Origin: Solirubrobacteraceae bacterium
Lineage (GTDB): Bacteria > Actinomycetota > Thermoleophilia > Solirubrobacterales > Solirubrobacteraceae
Assembly (NCBI GenBank): GCA_025934395.1
Contig: JAICYC010000001.1
Coordinates: 59,985 to 123,984 of the forward strand
Length of the DNA: 64,000 nt
Reading direction: 5' to 3'
Part shown: piece by piece, positions 48,240 through 56,715 of the stretch
Layout of the letters: the number at the start of each line of letters is the position of its first letter
Numbering within the stretch: the first letter of the stretch is position 1
Notes under the pieces: generated by a model
Database searches by the model: none
What the model saw: the letters and a program-made list of their open reading frames with translations, nothing else
Told to the model about the DNA's origin: nothing
Made by a program: the position numbers and the translations under genes

Positions 48240-51200
48240 CCACCGCCGACACCGAGATCCTCGCCACCGCCGCCGCGGTCGAACGGCTGCCCGAGGGCTT
48301 CCCCGAGGTGCGCTGCTCCAATCCGGCACACGCAGCCGACCCCGCCGCGTTCATCGATCAGCTGCTCGACGGCGCGCGCCTCGTGCTGTGCCGCATCCTC
48401 GGCGGGCGTAGAGGCTGGCCCGAGGGGTTCGGGCTGCTGCGCGAGCGCTGCGCCGAGCGCAATGTGGCGCTGCTGGCACTCGGCGGAGAGGCCGAACCCG
48501 ACGCAGAGATGACCGCGCTGTCCCTGGCACCCGCAGGCGCGGTCGCGCAGGCAGGCGAGTACCTGCGCCACGGCGACGTGGAGAACGTCGAGCAGCTGCT
48601 GCGCTTCCTCGCGGACACGTTCCTGCTCGAAGGTCACGGCTTCGAGCCGCCTCACGAGGTGGCGGACCTCGGCGTATACCTGCCGGGGACGGGTGACGTG
48701 GAGCTCGACGAAGCGCTCGCGCGGCTCGACCCCGCGCTGCCCACGATCGGCATCTGCTTCTACCGCTCGCACCGGCTAACCGGCAACACCGCGTTCGTGG
48801 ACGGGCTCTGCGAGGCGATCGAGCAGGCCGGCGGGAACGCGCTGGCGGTGTGGAGCTACACGCTGCGGCGCGACCGCGACGGGCGCGTGCCGGCGCTCGA
48901 GCTGCTCGACGGGCGGATCGACGCCCTCATCACGACCATGCTGGCCACCGGTGGGTCCGCTCCGGCAGGCGGCGAGGAGTGGGACGCCCGCGCGCTGGCC
49001 AACCTGGGCGTGCCGGTGATCCAGGCCGTGTGCGCAACCGGCTCGCGCACGAACTGGCTGGCCTCCGACTCTGGCCTTGCACCGCTCGACGCCGCCACCC
49101 AGGTCGCGATCCCGGAGTTCGACGGCCGCCTGTCGGGCGGCGTCATCTCGTTCAAGGAGCGCGAGGCGAGCAACTCGCCGGTGGGCGTGCCGGTGCCGCG
49201 GTACGTGCCGGACCCGGAGCGCTGCGCGCGCGTGGCACGGCTGGCCGTGCGCCACGCCGGTCTGCGGCGGCTGCCGGCCGCCGAGCGCCGCGTGGCGGTC
49301 CTGCTCACGAGCTTTCCCACCAAGCACGCGCGCGTGGGCATGGCCGTGGGGCTCGACACGCCCGCCAGCACGCTCGAGCTCCTCGACGCGCTACGCGCCG
49401 AGGGCATGCGCGTGGAGCACGACTTCGAGAACGGCGATGCGCTGATGCAGGCGTTGATCGCCTCGGGCGGGCACGACGAGGAGTTCCTAACCGATGAGCA
49501 CCTCTCGCAGGCGCCGCTGCGGATCGCGGCCACGGACTACCTCGCCTGGTACGAGACGCTGCCGGGCGAGTTGCGCGAGTCGGTGCAGGAGCGCTGGGGA
49601 CCGCCGCCGGGCGACCGCTATCTCGACGGTGAGGATTTCGTGATCGCGGGGCTAGAGCTGGGCAACGTCCTGGTGGCGATCCAGCCGCCGCGCGGCTACG
49701 GCGAGGACCCAGTCGGCATCTACCACGATCCCGAGCTGCCGCCGACCCACCATTACCTCGCCTGCTACCGCTTTCTCGACAGCGTCTGGGGCGCCGATGC
49801 GATCGTGCACCTCGGCAAGCACGGAACGCTCGAGTGGCTGCCCGGCAAGATGCTCGCGCTGTCGCCCGCGTGCGCCCCCGACGCCGCGCTCGGCGACATG
49901 CCGCTGATCTATCCGTTCGTCGTCAACGACCCCGGCGAGGGCGTGCAGGCCAAGCGCCGCGCGCACGCTCTGATCGTCGACCACCTGGTGCCGCCGATGA
50001 TGCGCGCCGAGAGCTACGGCGAGCTGGCCGAGCTCGAGGCGCTGCTCGACGAATACGCGCGGCTGGAGGTCCTTGATCCTCCCAAGCTGCCCGCACTGGC
50101 GACACGCATTTGGGCGGCGATCGAGGAGGCGAACCTGCAGCCCGACCTGGGGGTGCGCGAGCGACCCGAGGACGTTGGCGCACTCGTGCAGCACATCGAC
50201 GGCTACCTCTGCGAGGTGAAGGACATCCAGGTGAAGGACGGCCTGCACGTGCTGGGTCGCGCGCCCGAGGGCGAGCAGCTGCGCGGGCTCACGGCGGCGA
50301 TGCTGCGCCTCGGCGCGGGCGATCTGCCCGGGCTGCGCACGGCGGTGGGCGCCGCGTTCGGGCTCGACGAGCAAGCGCTGGCGGCGGCGCCGGGCGCCCC
50401 CGCGCCGAATGCGCCCGCCGAGCTGAGCGAGCGCTTCCGCGGCCCGGCGGCGAGCGCGGGCGAGGTGGTGGATCGGCTCGAGGCCGCGCAAATGGGGCTG
50501 CTCGACGCGCTCGCCTCGCGCGACTGGGACGCCGACGCGGCGGGCGAGGTATGCGCCGAGGTGCTGGGTCGCTGCGACGAGCGCGTGGAGCGCGTTCTGT
50601 GCTTCGCCGCGAGCGAGGTCGTGCCGCGCATCCGCCAGGCACGCGACGAGCTGACCGCGGTTGTGGCCGCGCTGAACGGCCGCCACGTGCCGGCGGGGCC
50701 GTCGGGCAGCCCGACCCGGGGGCGCCTCGACGTTCTGCCCACCGGGCGCAACTTCTACTCGGTGGACCCGCGCGCGCTGCCGTCCGAGCTCGCGTGGGAC
50801 GTCGGGAGCCGGCTGGCCGACGCACTGCTGGAGCGCCACCGCGCCGACACGGGCGAGCTGCCGCGGATGGTCGGCCTCGTCGCCTGGGGCACGTCGGCCA
50901 TGCGCACACACGGCGACGATGTCGCCGAGATCCTCGCACTGCTCGGGGTCCGCCCGAAATGGCATCCCGAGACCCGCCGCGTGAGCGGGATCGAGCCGAT
51001 CCCGCTGGCCGAGCTGGGCCGGCCGCGCATCGATGTGACCGTGCGCATCTCCGGCTTCTTCCGCGATGCCTTCCCGCACCTGGTGAGCCTGCTCGACGAC
51101 GCCGTGGCCGCGGTGGCGGCGCTCGACGAGCCCGCCGAGGACAACTTCGTGGCGGCGCACGCGCGCGCGGACGCGGAGCGGCTCGCCGCGGAGCTCGGAG

Positions 51201-51952
51201 CGGGCGAGGCGTGGCGGCGGTCGACCACGCGCGTGTTCGGCTCGAAGCCGGGCACCTACGGCGCCGGTCTCCTGCAGCTGCTCGACACGCACGACTGGCG
51301 CAGCGACGCCGACCTGGCCGAGGTCTATGAGGCGTGGGGCGGCTACGCGTACGGCCGCGGACTGGACGGCGCAGCGGCAACCGACGCGATGCGCGATTGC
51401 TACTCGCGCATCGAGGTCGCGGTGAAGAACGTGGACAACCGCGAGCACGACATCCTCGACTCCGACGATTACTACCAGTACCACGGCGGCATGGTGGCGT
51501 CGGTGCGCGCGATGAGCGGTCGCGAGCCGGCCGCCTATGTCGGCGACAGCTCCGACCCGGCTCGCGCCGTCGTCCGCACGCTGGCCGAGGAGACGCGGCG
51601 CGTGTTCCGCGCGCGGGTGGCCAATCCCCGCTGGATCGCCTCGATGATCCGCCACGGTTACAAGGGGGCGGCCGAGCTGTCGGCCACCGTCGACTACCTG
51701 TTCGGCTACGACGCCACCACCGGTGTGGCCGAAGACTGGATGTACGAGCGGGTGGCCGAGCGCTACCTGCTCGACGCGCACGTGGCCGACTTCATGAGCG
51801 CGTCCAACCCTTGGGCTGCGCGCGCGATCGCCGAGCGGCTGCTCGAGGCGGCCGACCGAGGCATGTGGGTTGAGCCCGAGGAGGCGACGCTGAACGCGAT
51901 CCGCGACCGCTTCCTTGCACTCGAGGGCGAGCTGGAGGAGGCGCAGGCGTGA
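48224..51952 (+). CDS. cobN: Cobaltochelatase subunit CobN
   Basis: 1242 residues from GTG at 48224, the normal family length. CobN/BchH patterns: IGICFYRSHRLTGNTAFVDGLCEAIE, VPVIQAVCATGS, GPPPGDRYLDGEDFVIAGLELGNVLVAIQPPRGYGEDP, HLGKHGTLEWLPGK, LPTGRNFYSVDPRALPS, GGYAYGRGLDG, VKNVDNREHDILDSDDYYQYHGGM. It is the large ATP-dependent subunit that inserts Co2+ into hydrogenobyrinic a,c-diamide, working with the ChlI-ChlD protein encoded next (GTGA overlap). Confidence 0.94.
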   Translation: MLRVLTTADTEILATAAAVERLPEGFPEVRCSNPAHAADPAAFIDQLLDGARLVLCRILGGRRGWPEGFGLLRERCAERNVALLALGGEAEPDAEMTALSLAPAGAVAQAGEYLRHGDVENVEQLLRFLADTFLLEGHGFEPPHEVADLGVYLPGTGDVELDEALARLDPALPTIGICFYRSHRLTGNTAFVDGLCEAIEQAGGNALAVWSYTLRRDRDGRVPALELLDGRIDALITTMLATGGSAPAGGEEWDARALANLGVPVIQAVCATGSRTNWLASDSGLAPLDAATQVAIPEFDGRLSGGVISFKEREASNSPVGVPVPRYVPDPERCARVARLAVRHAGLRRLPAAERRVAVLLTSFPTKHARVGMAVGLDTPASTLELLDALRAEGMRVEHDFENGDALMQALIASGGHDEEFLTDEHLSQAPLRIAATDYLAWYETLPGELRESVQERWGPPPGDRYLDGEDFVIAGLELGNVLVAIQPPRGYGEDPVGIYHDPELPPTHHYLACYRFLDSVWGADAIVHLGKHGTLEWLPGKMLALSPACAPDAALGDMPLIYPFVVNDPGEGVQAKRRAHALIVDHLVPPMMRAESYGELAELEALLDEYARLEVLDPPKLPALATRIWAAIEEANLQPDLGVRERPEDVGALVQHIDGYLCEVKDIQVKDGLHVLGRAPEGEQLRGLTAAMLRLGAGDLPGLRTAVGAAFGLDEQALAAAPGAPAPNAPAELSERFRGPAASAGEVVDRLEAAQMGLLDALASRDWDADAAGEVCAEVLGRCDERVERVLCFAASEVVPRIRQARDELTAVVAALNGRHVPAGPSGSPTRGRLDVLPTGRNFYSVDPRALPSELAWDVGSRLADALLERHRADTGELPRMVGLVAWGTSAMRTHGDDVAEILALLGVRPKWHPETRRVSGIEPIPLAELGRPRIDVTVRISGFFRDAFPHLVSLLDDAVAAVAALDEPAEDNFVAAHARADAERLAAELGAGEAWRRSTTRVFGSKPGTYGAGLLQLLDTHDWRSDADLAEVYEAWGGYAYGRGLDGAAATDAMRDCYSRIEVAVKNVDNREHDILDSDDYYQYHGGMVASVRAMSGREPAAYVGDSSDPARAVVRTLAEETRRVFRARVANPRWIASMIRHGYKGAAELSATVDYLFGYDATTGVAEDWMYERVAERYLLDAHVADFMSASNPWAARAIAERLLEAADRGMWVEPEEATLNAIRDRFLALEGELEEAQA

Positions 51953-53808
51953 CCGCGTTTCCCTTGAGCGCCATCGTCGGCCAAGAGCAGCTCGTAGAGG
52001 CGCTTCTGATCAACGCCGTGGCGCCCGACGTCGGCGGCGTGCTGGTGCGCGGCGAGCGCGGCACCGCGAAGTCCACCGCTGTCCGCGCGCTGGCCCCACT
52101 GCTGCCGCCGGTGTCCGCCGCCGCCGGGCATCCATTCGCTTTCGGGCCGGGCGAGAGCGCGCCCGACGGGCCCATTCCAGCCGGCACCGCCGTGGAGGAG
52201 CGCCCGGCGCGACTGGTGGAGCTGCCACTCGGCGCCACACTCGACCGCCTGGTTGGGGCGCTCAATCTCGAGCGCGCGCTGGCCGGCGAACACGCCTTCG
52301 AGCCTGGTCTGCTCGCGCGAGCCCACCGCGGGATCCTCTACGTCGACGAGGTGAACCTGCTGCCCGACCACCTCGTGGACGCGCTGCTCGACGCCGCCGC
52401 ATCGGGCGTGGCACGGGTGGAGCGCGACGCGGTGTCGATCGAGCACGACGCGCGCTTCCTACTGGTCGGGACGATGAACGCAGAGGAGGGCGAGCTACGC
52501 CCACAACTGCTCGACCGCTTCGGGCTCGGTGTGGAGGTTCGCGGCCCGAGCGACCCGGCTGTGCGGGCGGAGATCGTGCGCCGGCAGCTCGCATTCGAGC
52601 GCGACCAGGCCGCCTTCGTAGGGCGCTACGAGGCCGACGAGCACGCGCTGGCCGAGCGCATCGCGTTGGCGCGCGAGCGGCTCGAGCACGTCCGGCTGTC
52701 AGAGCGCGAGCTGATGCGGATCGCCGGCGCGTGTGCGCGGCTCGGCGTCGACGGCGTGCGCGGGGACATCGTGTCGGCCCGCGCGGCCTGTGCGCTGGCG
52801 GCGCTCGAGGGCACGGACGAGGTCGAGGAGCAGCACGTGCGGCGCGCCGCCGAGCTGGCGCTGGCGCACCGGCTCAGGCGCGACCCGCTCGAGCGCGAGC
52901 ATAACGCTGAGGACAGCCTGCAGCGCGCGCTCGACGACGACGAGCCGCCCACCGACCCGCCGAACGGCCCCGGCCCACGGCCGCCGAGCCACCGCGCGGA
53001 TCGCAGCGGAACGCGCGCCGAGCAGCCGGGCGAACGAGCGCCGACGCGCGCGGATAACGCGCCGGCGTGCGAGCGGCTCGACGCGCCTGCGCCGGCCCGG
53101 CTGCCCATCGAGGCGCTTCAACCCCCGGACACCGGGCGTGGGCCTCACGGTCGCCGGGCGCGAACCCGCGGTCGTGACGCTGGCGCGATCGACAGTCGCC
53201 CCGCGGACGCCGACGCCGCCGACATCGCAGTGGTCGCCACGCTACGCGCGCGTCTGACCGGCGCTGACGCCGGCCAGATGCGCGAGCACGTACGCGCGGG
53301 GCGCGAGGGTGTGTTGCTCTGCATGGTGGTGGACGCGAGCGGCTCGATGGGGGCCCGCCGGCGCCTCGCGCGGGTGAAGGGCGCCCTGCTCGGCCTGCTG
53401 CGCGACGCATACGCGCGACGCGACCGCGTCGCGGTGATCTCGTTCCGCGACGGCGGCGCGAATCTGCTGGTGGCGCCCGGCGCACCGCTCGAGCTTGCAG
53501 CAGAGGCTGTGCGCGCGCTGCCCACCGGTGGGCGCACACCCCTGGCTGCGGGCCTGGAGGCCGCGGTGCTGCTGCTGCGCCGCGAGGCGATGCGCGAGCC
53601 CGACCGGCGCGCGGTCGCGGTGGTGCTGACCGATGGCCGCGTGGCGGACCCGGCCGGAGAGGTCGGGGCAGCCGCCGCACGGCTGGGCCGGGCCGCCGCC
53701 GCGGTGCACGTGATCGACACCGAGGACGGCCCCGTCCGCGTCGGGGTAGCAGCCGCGCTCGCTGAGTCGGCCGGCGGCGCGCTGCACGCACTCAGGAGGG
53801 CCGCATGA
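51949..53808 (+). CDS. Fused ChlI-ChlD type chelatase subunit (CobS/CobT role)
   Basis: 619 residues from GTG at 51949. AAA+ half (1-330): AIVGQEQLVEALLINAV, Walker A GERGTAKSTAVRAL, Walker B ILYVDEVNLLPDHLVDALLDAAASG, GTMNAEEGELRPQLLDRFGLGVEV. An acidic-Pro linker (~325-430) precedes a von Willebrand A domain with MIDAS DASGSMGARRR, TPLAAGL and LTDGR. This is the motor partner of CobN, in the single-polypeptide form used by actinobacteria. Confidence 0.9.
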   Translation: MTAFPLSAIVGQEQLVEALLINAVAPDVGGVLVRGERGTAKSTAVRALAPLLPPVSAAAGHPFAFGPGESAPDGPIPAGTAVEERPARLVELPLGATLDRLVGALNLERALAGEHAFEPGLLARAHRGILYVDEVNLLPDHLVDALLDAAASGVARVERDAVSIEHDARFLLVGTMNAEEGELRPQLLDRFGLGVEVRGPSDPAVRAEIVRRQLAFERDQAAFVGRYEADEHALAERIALARERLEHVRLSERELMRIAGACARLGVDGVRGDIVSARAACALAALEGTDEVEEQHVRRAAELALAHRLRRDPLEREHNAEDSLQRALDDDEPPTDPPNGPGPRPPSHRADRSGTRAEQPGERAPTRADNAPACERLDAPAPARLPIEALQPPDTGRGPHGRRARTRGRDAGAIDSRPADADAADIAVVATLRARLTGADAGQMREHVRAGREGVLLCMVVDASGSMGARRRLARVKGALLGLLRDAYARRDRVAVISFRDGGANLLVAPGAPLELAAEAVRALPTGGRTPLAAGLEAAVLLLRREAMREPDRRAVAVVLTDGRVADPAGEVGAAAARLGRAAAAVHVIDTEDGPVRVGVAAALAESAGGALHALRRAA

Positions 53809-54425
53809 GCGATTCCCCGCTCGCCAGGCACGGCGGCAGCGAGGTGGACGTGCCGCACCGTCCCGGTGATCGCGGCAGCGCCGAGCCGAAGCGCCGCAAG
53901 CCGCGCGACAACCCGCTCGTGATCGTCGTGACCGGTCAAGGCAAGGGCAAGAGCACCTCGGCGTTTGGCATGCTGCTGCGCGCCTGGGCGCGCGGCTACC
54001 GCTGTGGCGTGTTTCAGTTTGTGAAGTCCGGCAAGTGGAAGGTGGGGGAGGCAAAGGCCGCAGCCGCGCTCGGCGGCATCGACTGGGAGAAGATGGGCGA
54101 CGGTTGGTCCTGGCTTTCGAGGGACCTCGAGGAGTCCGCCGACCTGGCCCGTGAGGGCTGGGCCGAGGTCCGCCGCGCGATCACCGAAGAGCGTTACGAG
54201 TTTCTGCTGCTCGACGAGATCACCTACCCTGTGAAATGGGGCTGGATCGAAGCGGCCGAGGTGGTCGAGACGCTGCGCGGGCGGCCGGGCTTCCAGCACG
54301 TGGTGATCACCGGGCGCGACGCCGCGCCGGAGTTGCTCGAGGCCGCGGATCTCGTGTCGGAGGTGGTCAAGGTCAAGCACCCGATGGACGCGGGTATCCG
54401 CGCGCAGCAGGGGATCGAGTGGTAG
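53805..54425 (+). CDS. cobO: Cob(I)yrinic acid a,c-diamide adenosyltransferase
   Basis: 206 residues. P-loop VVTGQGKGKSTSAFGMLLRA, then GVFQFVKSGKWKVGEAKAAAALGGIDWEKMGDGWSWLSRDLEESADLAREGW, LLLDEITYPVKWGWI, HVVITGRDAAPELLEAADLVSEVVKVKHPMDAGIRAQQGIEW. It adds the 5'-deoxyadenosyl group from ATP. The N-terminal ~35 residues are a variable extension. ATGA overlap with the chelatase gene. Confidence 0.94.
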   Translation: MSDSPLARHGGSEVDVPHRPGDRGSAEPKRRKPRDNPLVIVVTGQGKGKSTSAFGMLLRAWARGYRCGVFQFVKSGKWKVGEAKAAAALGGIDWEKMGDGWSWLSRDLEESADLAREGWAEVRRAITEERYEFLLLDEITYPVKWGWIEAAEVVETLRGRPGFQHVVITGRDAAPELLEAADLVSEVVKVKHPMDAGIRAQQGIEW

Positions 54426-55369
54426 ACGTCCTGGTGATCCCAGACGGCGCGGCGCAGCCCCCACGCGACGGCGTGCCGACGGCCTTTGAGCGAGCGCGCA
54501 CGCCGGTGCTCGACGCGCTCGCGGCGGAGGGCGCCGTGATGCGTGTGCTCACCACGCCGCCGGGTCTGCCCGCGGGCTCGGAGACCGGCATCTCAACGCT
54601 CCTGGGCGCGCCGCCGAGCCGGCCGATTGGGCGCGGATGGGTGGACGCCGCCGCCTACGGGGTGGAGGTGCCCGAGGGCATGACACCTTGGCGTGCGGAC
54701 CTCGTGTATCGCAACGGCAAGCGGGGATCGGTTCGCCAGGCGCGCGACATCTGCTCGCATCTGCGCCCCGGCGCGCACGCGGTGCGCGGGCACCGGCTGC
54801 TGCTACTGGCCGCCGAGCGCCCGGCGGACAGGCGCATGCTTGGGCTGCAACTTCGCGTGTGGCACGACGGACCACCGCCCGAGGGCTCGATACCCGCCAC
54901 GGTCGTGATCTGCGCTGCCGGCGCCGCGGCGGGCTGCGGGAGGCTCCTTGGCGCCGAGGTCGTGGTGCCGAAGGGCGCAACCGGCGACTTGGACAGCGAC
55001 CTGCGCGCGAAGGCTTCGGCGGCGATCAGGGCGAGCACGAAGCGGATCGTCGTGCACGTGGGCGCGCCCGACGAGGCCGCGCACAGATGCGACCGCGATG
55101 GCGTGGTGGCCGCGCTCGAGCGGCTCGACGCCGAGCTGCTGGCGCCCCTGCACGAGGCGGTGCGAGCGGCGAGCGGTCGCCTCGCGGTCTGCCCCGACCA
55201 CTTCACGGACCCATTCAGCGGCCAGCACGGCGACGCCCCGGTGCCGGCCGTGGTCTGGGGCGCGGGCGTGGAGCCGGCGGGGCCCGACAGGCTGACCGAG
55301 CGCGCCGCGGCGCGCGCCCCCGTGGTCGAGCCGAATGAGCTGGCGGCGGTGCCGGCGGGGGCGCTGTGA
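54419..55369 (+). CDS. ApgM-like alkaline-phosphatase-fold protein in cobalamin operon
   Basis: 316 residues from GTG at 54419. It resembles ApgM-type cofactor-independent phosphoglycerate mutases: metal Asp in VLVIPDGAA, a nucleophile-type PAGSETGISTLLGAPPSRPIG, HVGAPDEAAHRCDRDGV, and CPDHFTDPFSGQHGD with the late DH and H ligands. Relatives of this family act as mutases or as homoserine-type kinases. Since the operon contains the threonine-phosphate decarboxylase but no PduX/BluE threonine kinase, this could be the kinase. A second ribazole phosphatase is the alternative. Confidence 0.72.
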   Translation: MVDVLVIPDGAAQPPRDGVPTAFERARTPVLDALAAEGAVMRVLTTPPGLPAGSETGISTLLGAPPSRPIGRGWVDAAAYGVEVPEGMTPWRADLVYRNGKRGSVRQARDICSHLRPGAHAVRGHRLLLLAAERPADRRMLGLQLRVWHDGPPPEGSIPATVVICAAGAAAGCGRLLGAEVVVPKGATGDLDSDLRAKASAAIRASTKRIVVHVGAPDEAAHRCDRDGVVAALERLDAELLAPLHEAVRAASGRLAVCPDHFTDPFSGQHGDAPVPAVVWGAGVEPAGPDRLTERAAARAPVVEPNELAAVPAGAL

Positions 55370-56715
55370 TCCCTCGCGTTGTGATCGCCGGCACAAGCTC
55401 GGGCGCGGGCAAGACGTCTGTGACCTGCGGGCTGATTTGCGCACTGCGCCGCCGAGGCCTCCGCGTCCAGGGGTTCAAGGTCGGCCCCGACTACATCGAC
55501 CCGAGCTACCACGAGCTGGCGTCGGGACGACCGGGCCGCAACCTCGATGCGTTCATGAGTGGCCCGGAGCTGATCGCCCCGTTGGTGCGCCACGGCGCAC
55601 GCGACGCGGACCTCGCCGTGGTGGAGGGCGTGATGGGACTGTTCGACGGCGCCTCCGGTCGTGGCGAGCTGGCCTCCACCGGGCACGTGGCCAAGCTGCT
55701 GGACGCGCCGGTCCTGCTGGTGGTGGACGCAGCCGCGATGGCGCGCTCGGTAGCCGCAGTGGTCCAGGGCTTCCGAACCTATGACCCAGACGTGGACGTG
55801 GCCGGGGTGATCTTCAACAAAGTCGGCTCGGAGCACCACGAGGAGCTGCTGCGCGAGGCCGTGGCGCCGCTCGGTGTGCCGGTGCTCGGTGCGCTGGCGC
55901 GTGACGAGCGGGTAAGCGCGCCCGAGCGCCATCTCGGTCTCGTGCCGGCAAGCGAGCGAGTGGCACGCACACGCGCGGCGATCGACGCGCTGGCCGGCGT
56001 CGCCGAGCGCGACCTGGACCTGGACGCCATCATGGCGCTGGCGAGGGCTGCCCGCGAGCTAACCGGACGCGCATGGAGCCCCGAGACGCGGGAGCGGGCG
56101 CCCGCACGGATCGCCATCGCGCGCGGGCCCGCGTTCTCCTTCCACTACCAAGAGAACCTCGAGCTGCTCGAAGCCGCCGGCGCGGAGCTGGCGCCGTTTG
56201 ACCCGCTGAGCGACGAAGAGCTGCCACCGGACTGCGGCGCGCTTGTGCTCGCCGGCGGGTTCCCGGAGGTGTTCGGCCCCGAGCTCGAGGCCAACGCGCT
56301 GCTGCGCGCGGCCGTGGCCGAGTTCGCGGCGTCGGGGCGCCCGGTGCTGGCCGAGTGCGGCGGCCTGCTGTTCCTCTGCCGCGAGCTGGACGGCCGCGAG
56401 ATGTGCGGGGTGCTGCCGGCGAGCGCCGAGATGACCGGACGCCTGAGCCTCGGCTACCGCGAGGCGACCGCGGCCACGGGCACGCCCTGGATCGAGGCCG
56501 GCGAACGGGTGCGCGGACACGAGTTCCACTACTCGCACGTGGAGCCCGGGCGCGGCGAACAGGCGGCGTGGACGCTCGCCGCGCGCGAGCGGGAGCGGCT
56601 CGAGGGGTTCGCGCTGGGGAATGTGCAGGCGAGCTACCTGCACGTGCACTGGGTGGCGCACACCGGGTTGGCGCGGCGCCTCGTGCAGGCCGCGAGCGCG
56701 GCGGCCGTCGCATGA
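55366..56715 (+). CDS. cobB: Hydrogenobyrinic/cobyrinic acid a,c-diamide synthase
   Basis: 449 residues from GTG at 55366 (GTGA overlap). N-terminal ATPase domain VVIAGTSSGAGKTSVTCGLICALRRRGLRVQGFKVGPDYIDPSYH and VVEGVMGLFDGASG. Amidotransferase domain with Cys in VLAECGGLLFLCREL and GHEFHYSHVEPG. Uses glutamine and ATP to amidate carboxyls a and c. In the aerobic route the substrate is hydrogenobyrinic acid. Confidence 0.93.
   Translation: MIPRVVIAGTSSGAGKTSVTCGLICALRRRGLRVQGFKVGPDYIDPSYHELASGRPGRNLDAFMSGPELIAPLVRHGARDADLAVVEGVMGLFDGASGRGELASTGHVAKLLDAPVLLVVDAAAMARSVAAVVQGFRTYDPDVDVAGVIFNKVGSEHHEELLREAVAPLGVPVLGALARDERVSAPERHLGLVPASERVARTRAAIDALAGVAERDLDLDAIMALARAARELTGRAWSPETRERAPARIAIARGPAFSFHYQENLELLEAAGAELAPFDPLSDEELPPDCGALVLAGGFPEVFGPELEANALLRAAVAEFAASGRPVLAECGGLLFLCRELDGREMCGVLPASAEMTGRLSLGYREATAATGTPWIEAGERVRGHEFHYSHVEPGRGEQAAWTLAARERERLEGFALGNVQASYLHVHWVAHTGLARRLVQAASAAAVA

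Noticed and set aside
49652..51781. 709-residue minus ORF inside cobN
   Set aside because: Antisense shadow; the + strand carries a full CobN with all motifs.
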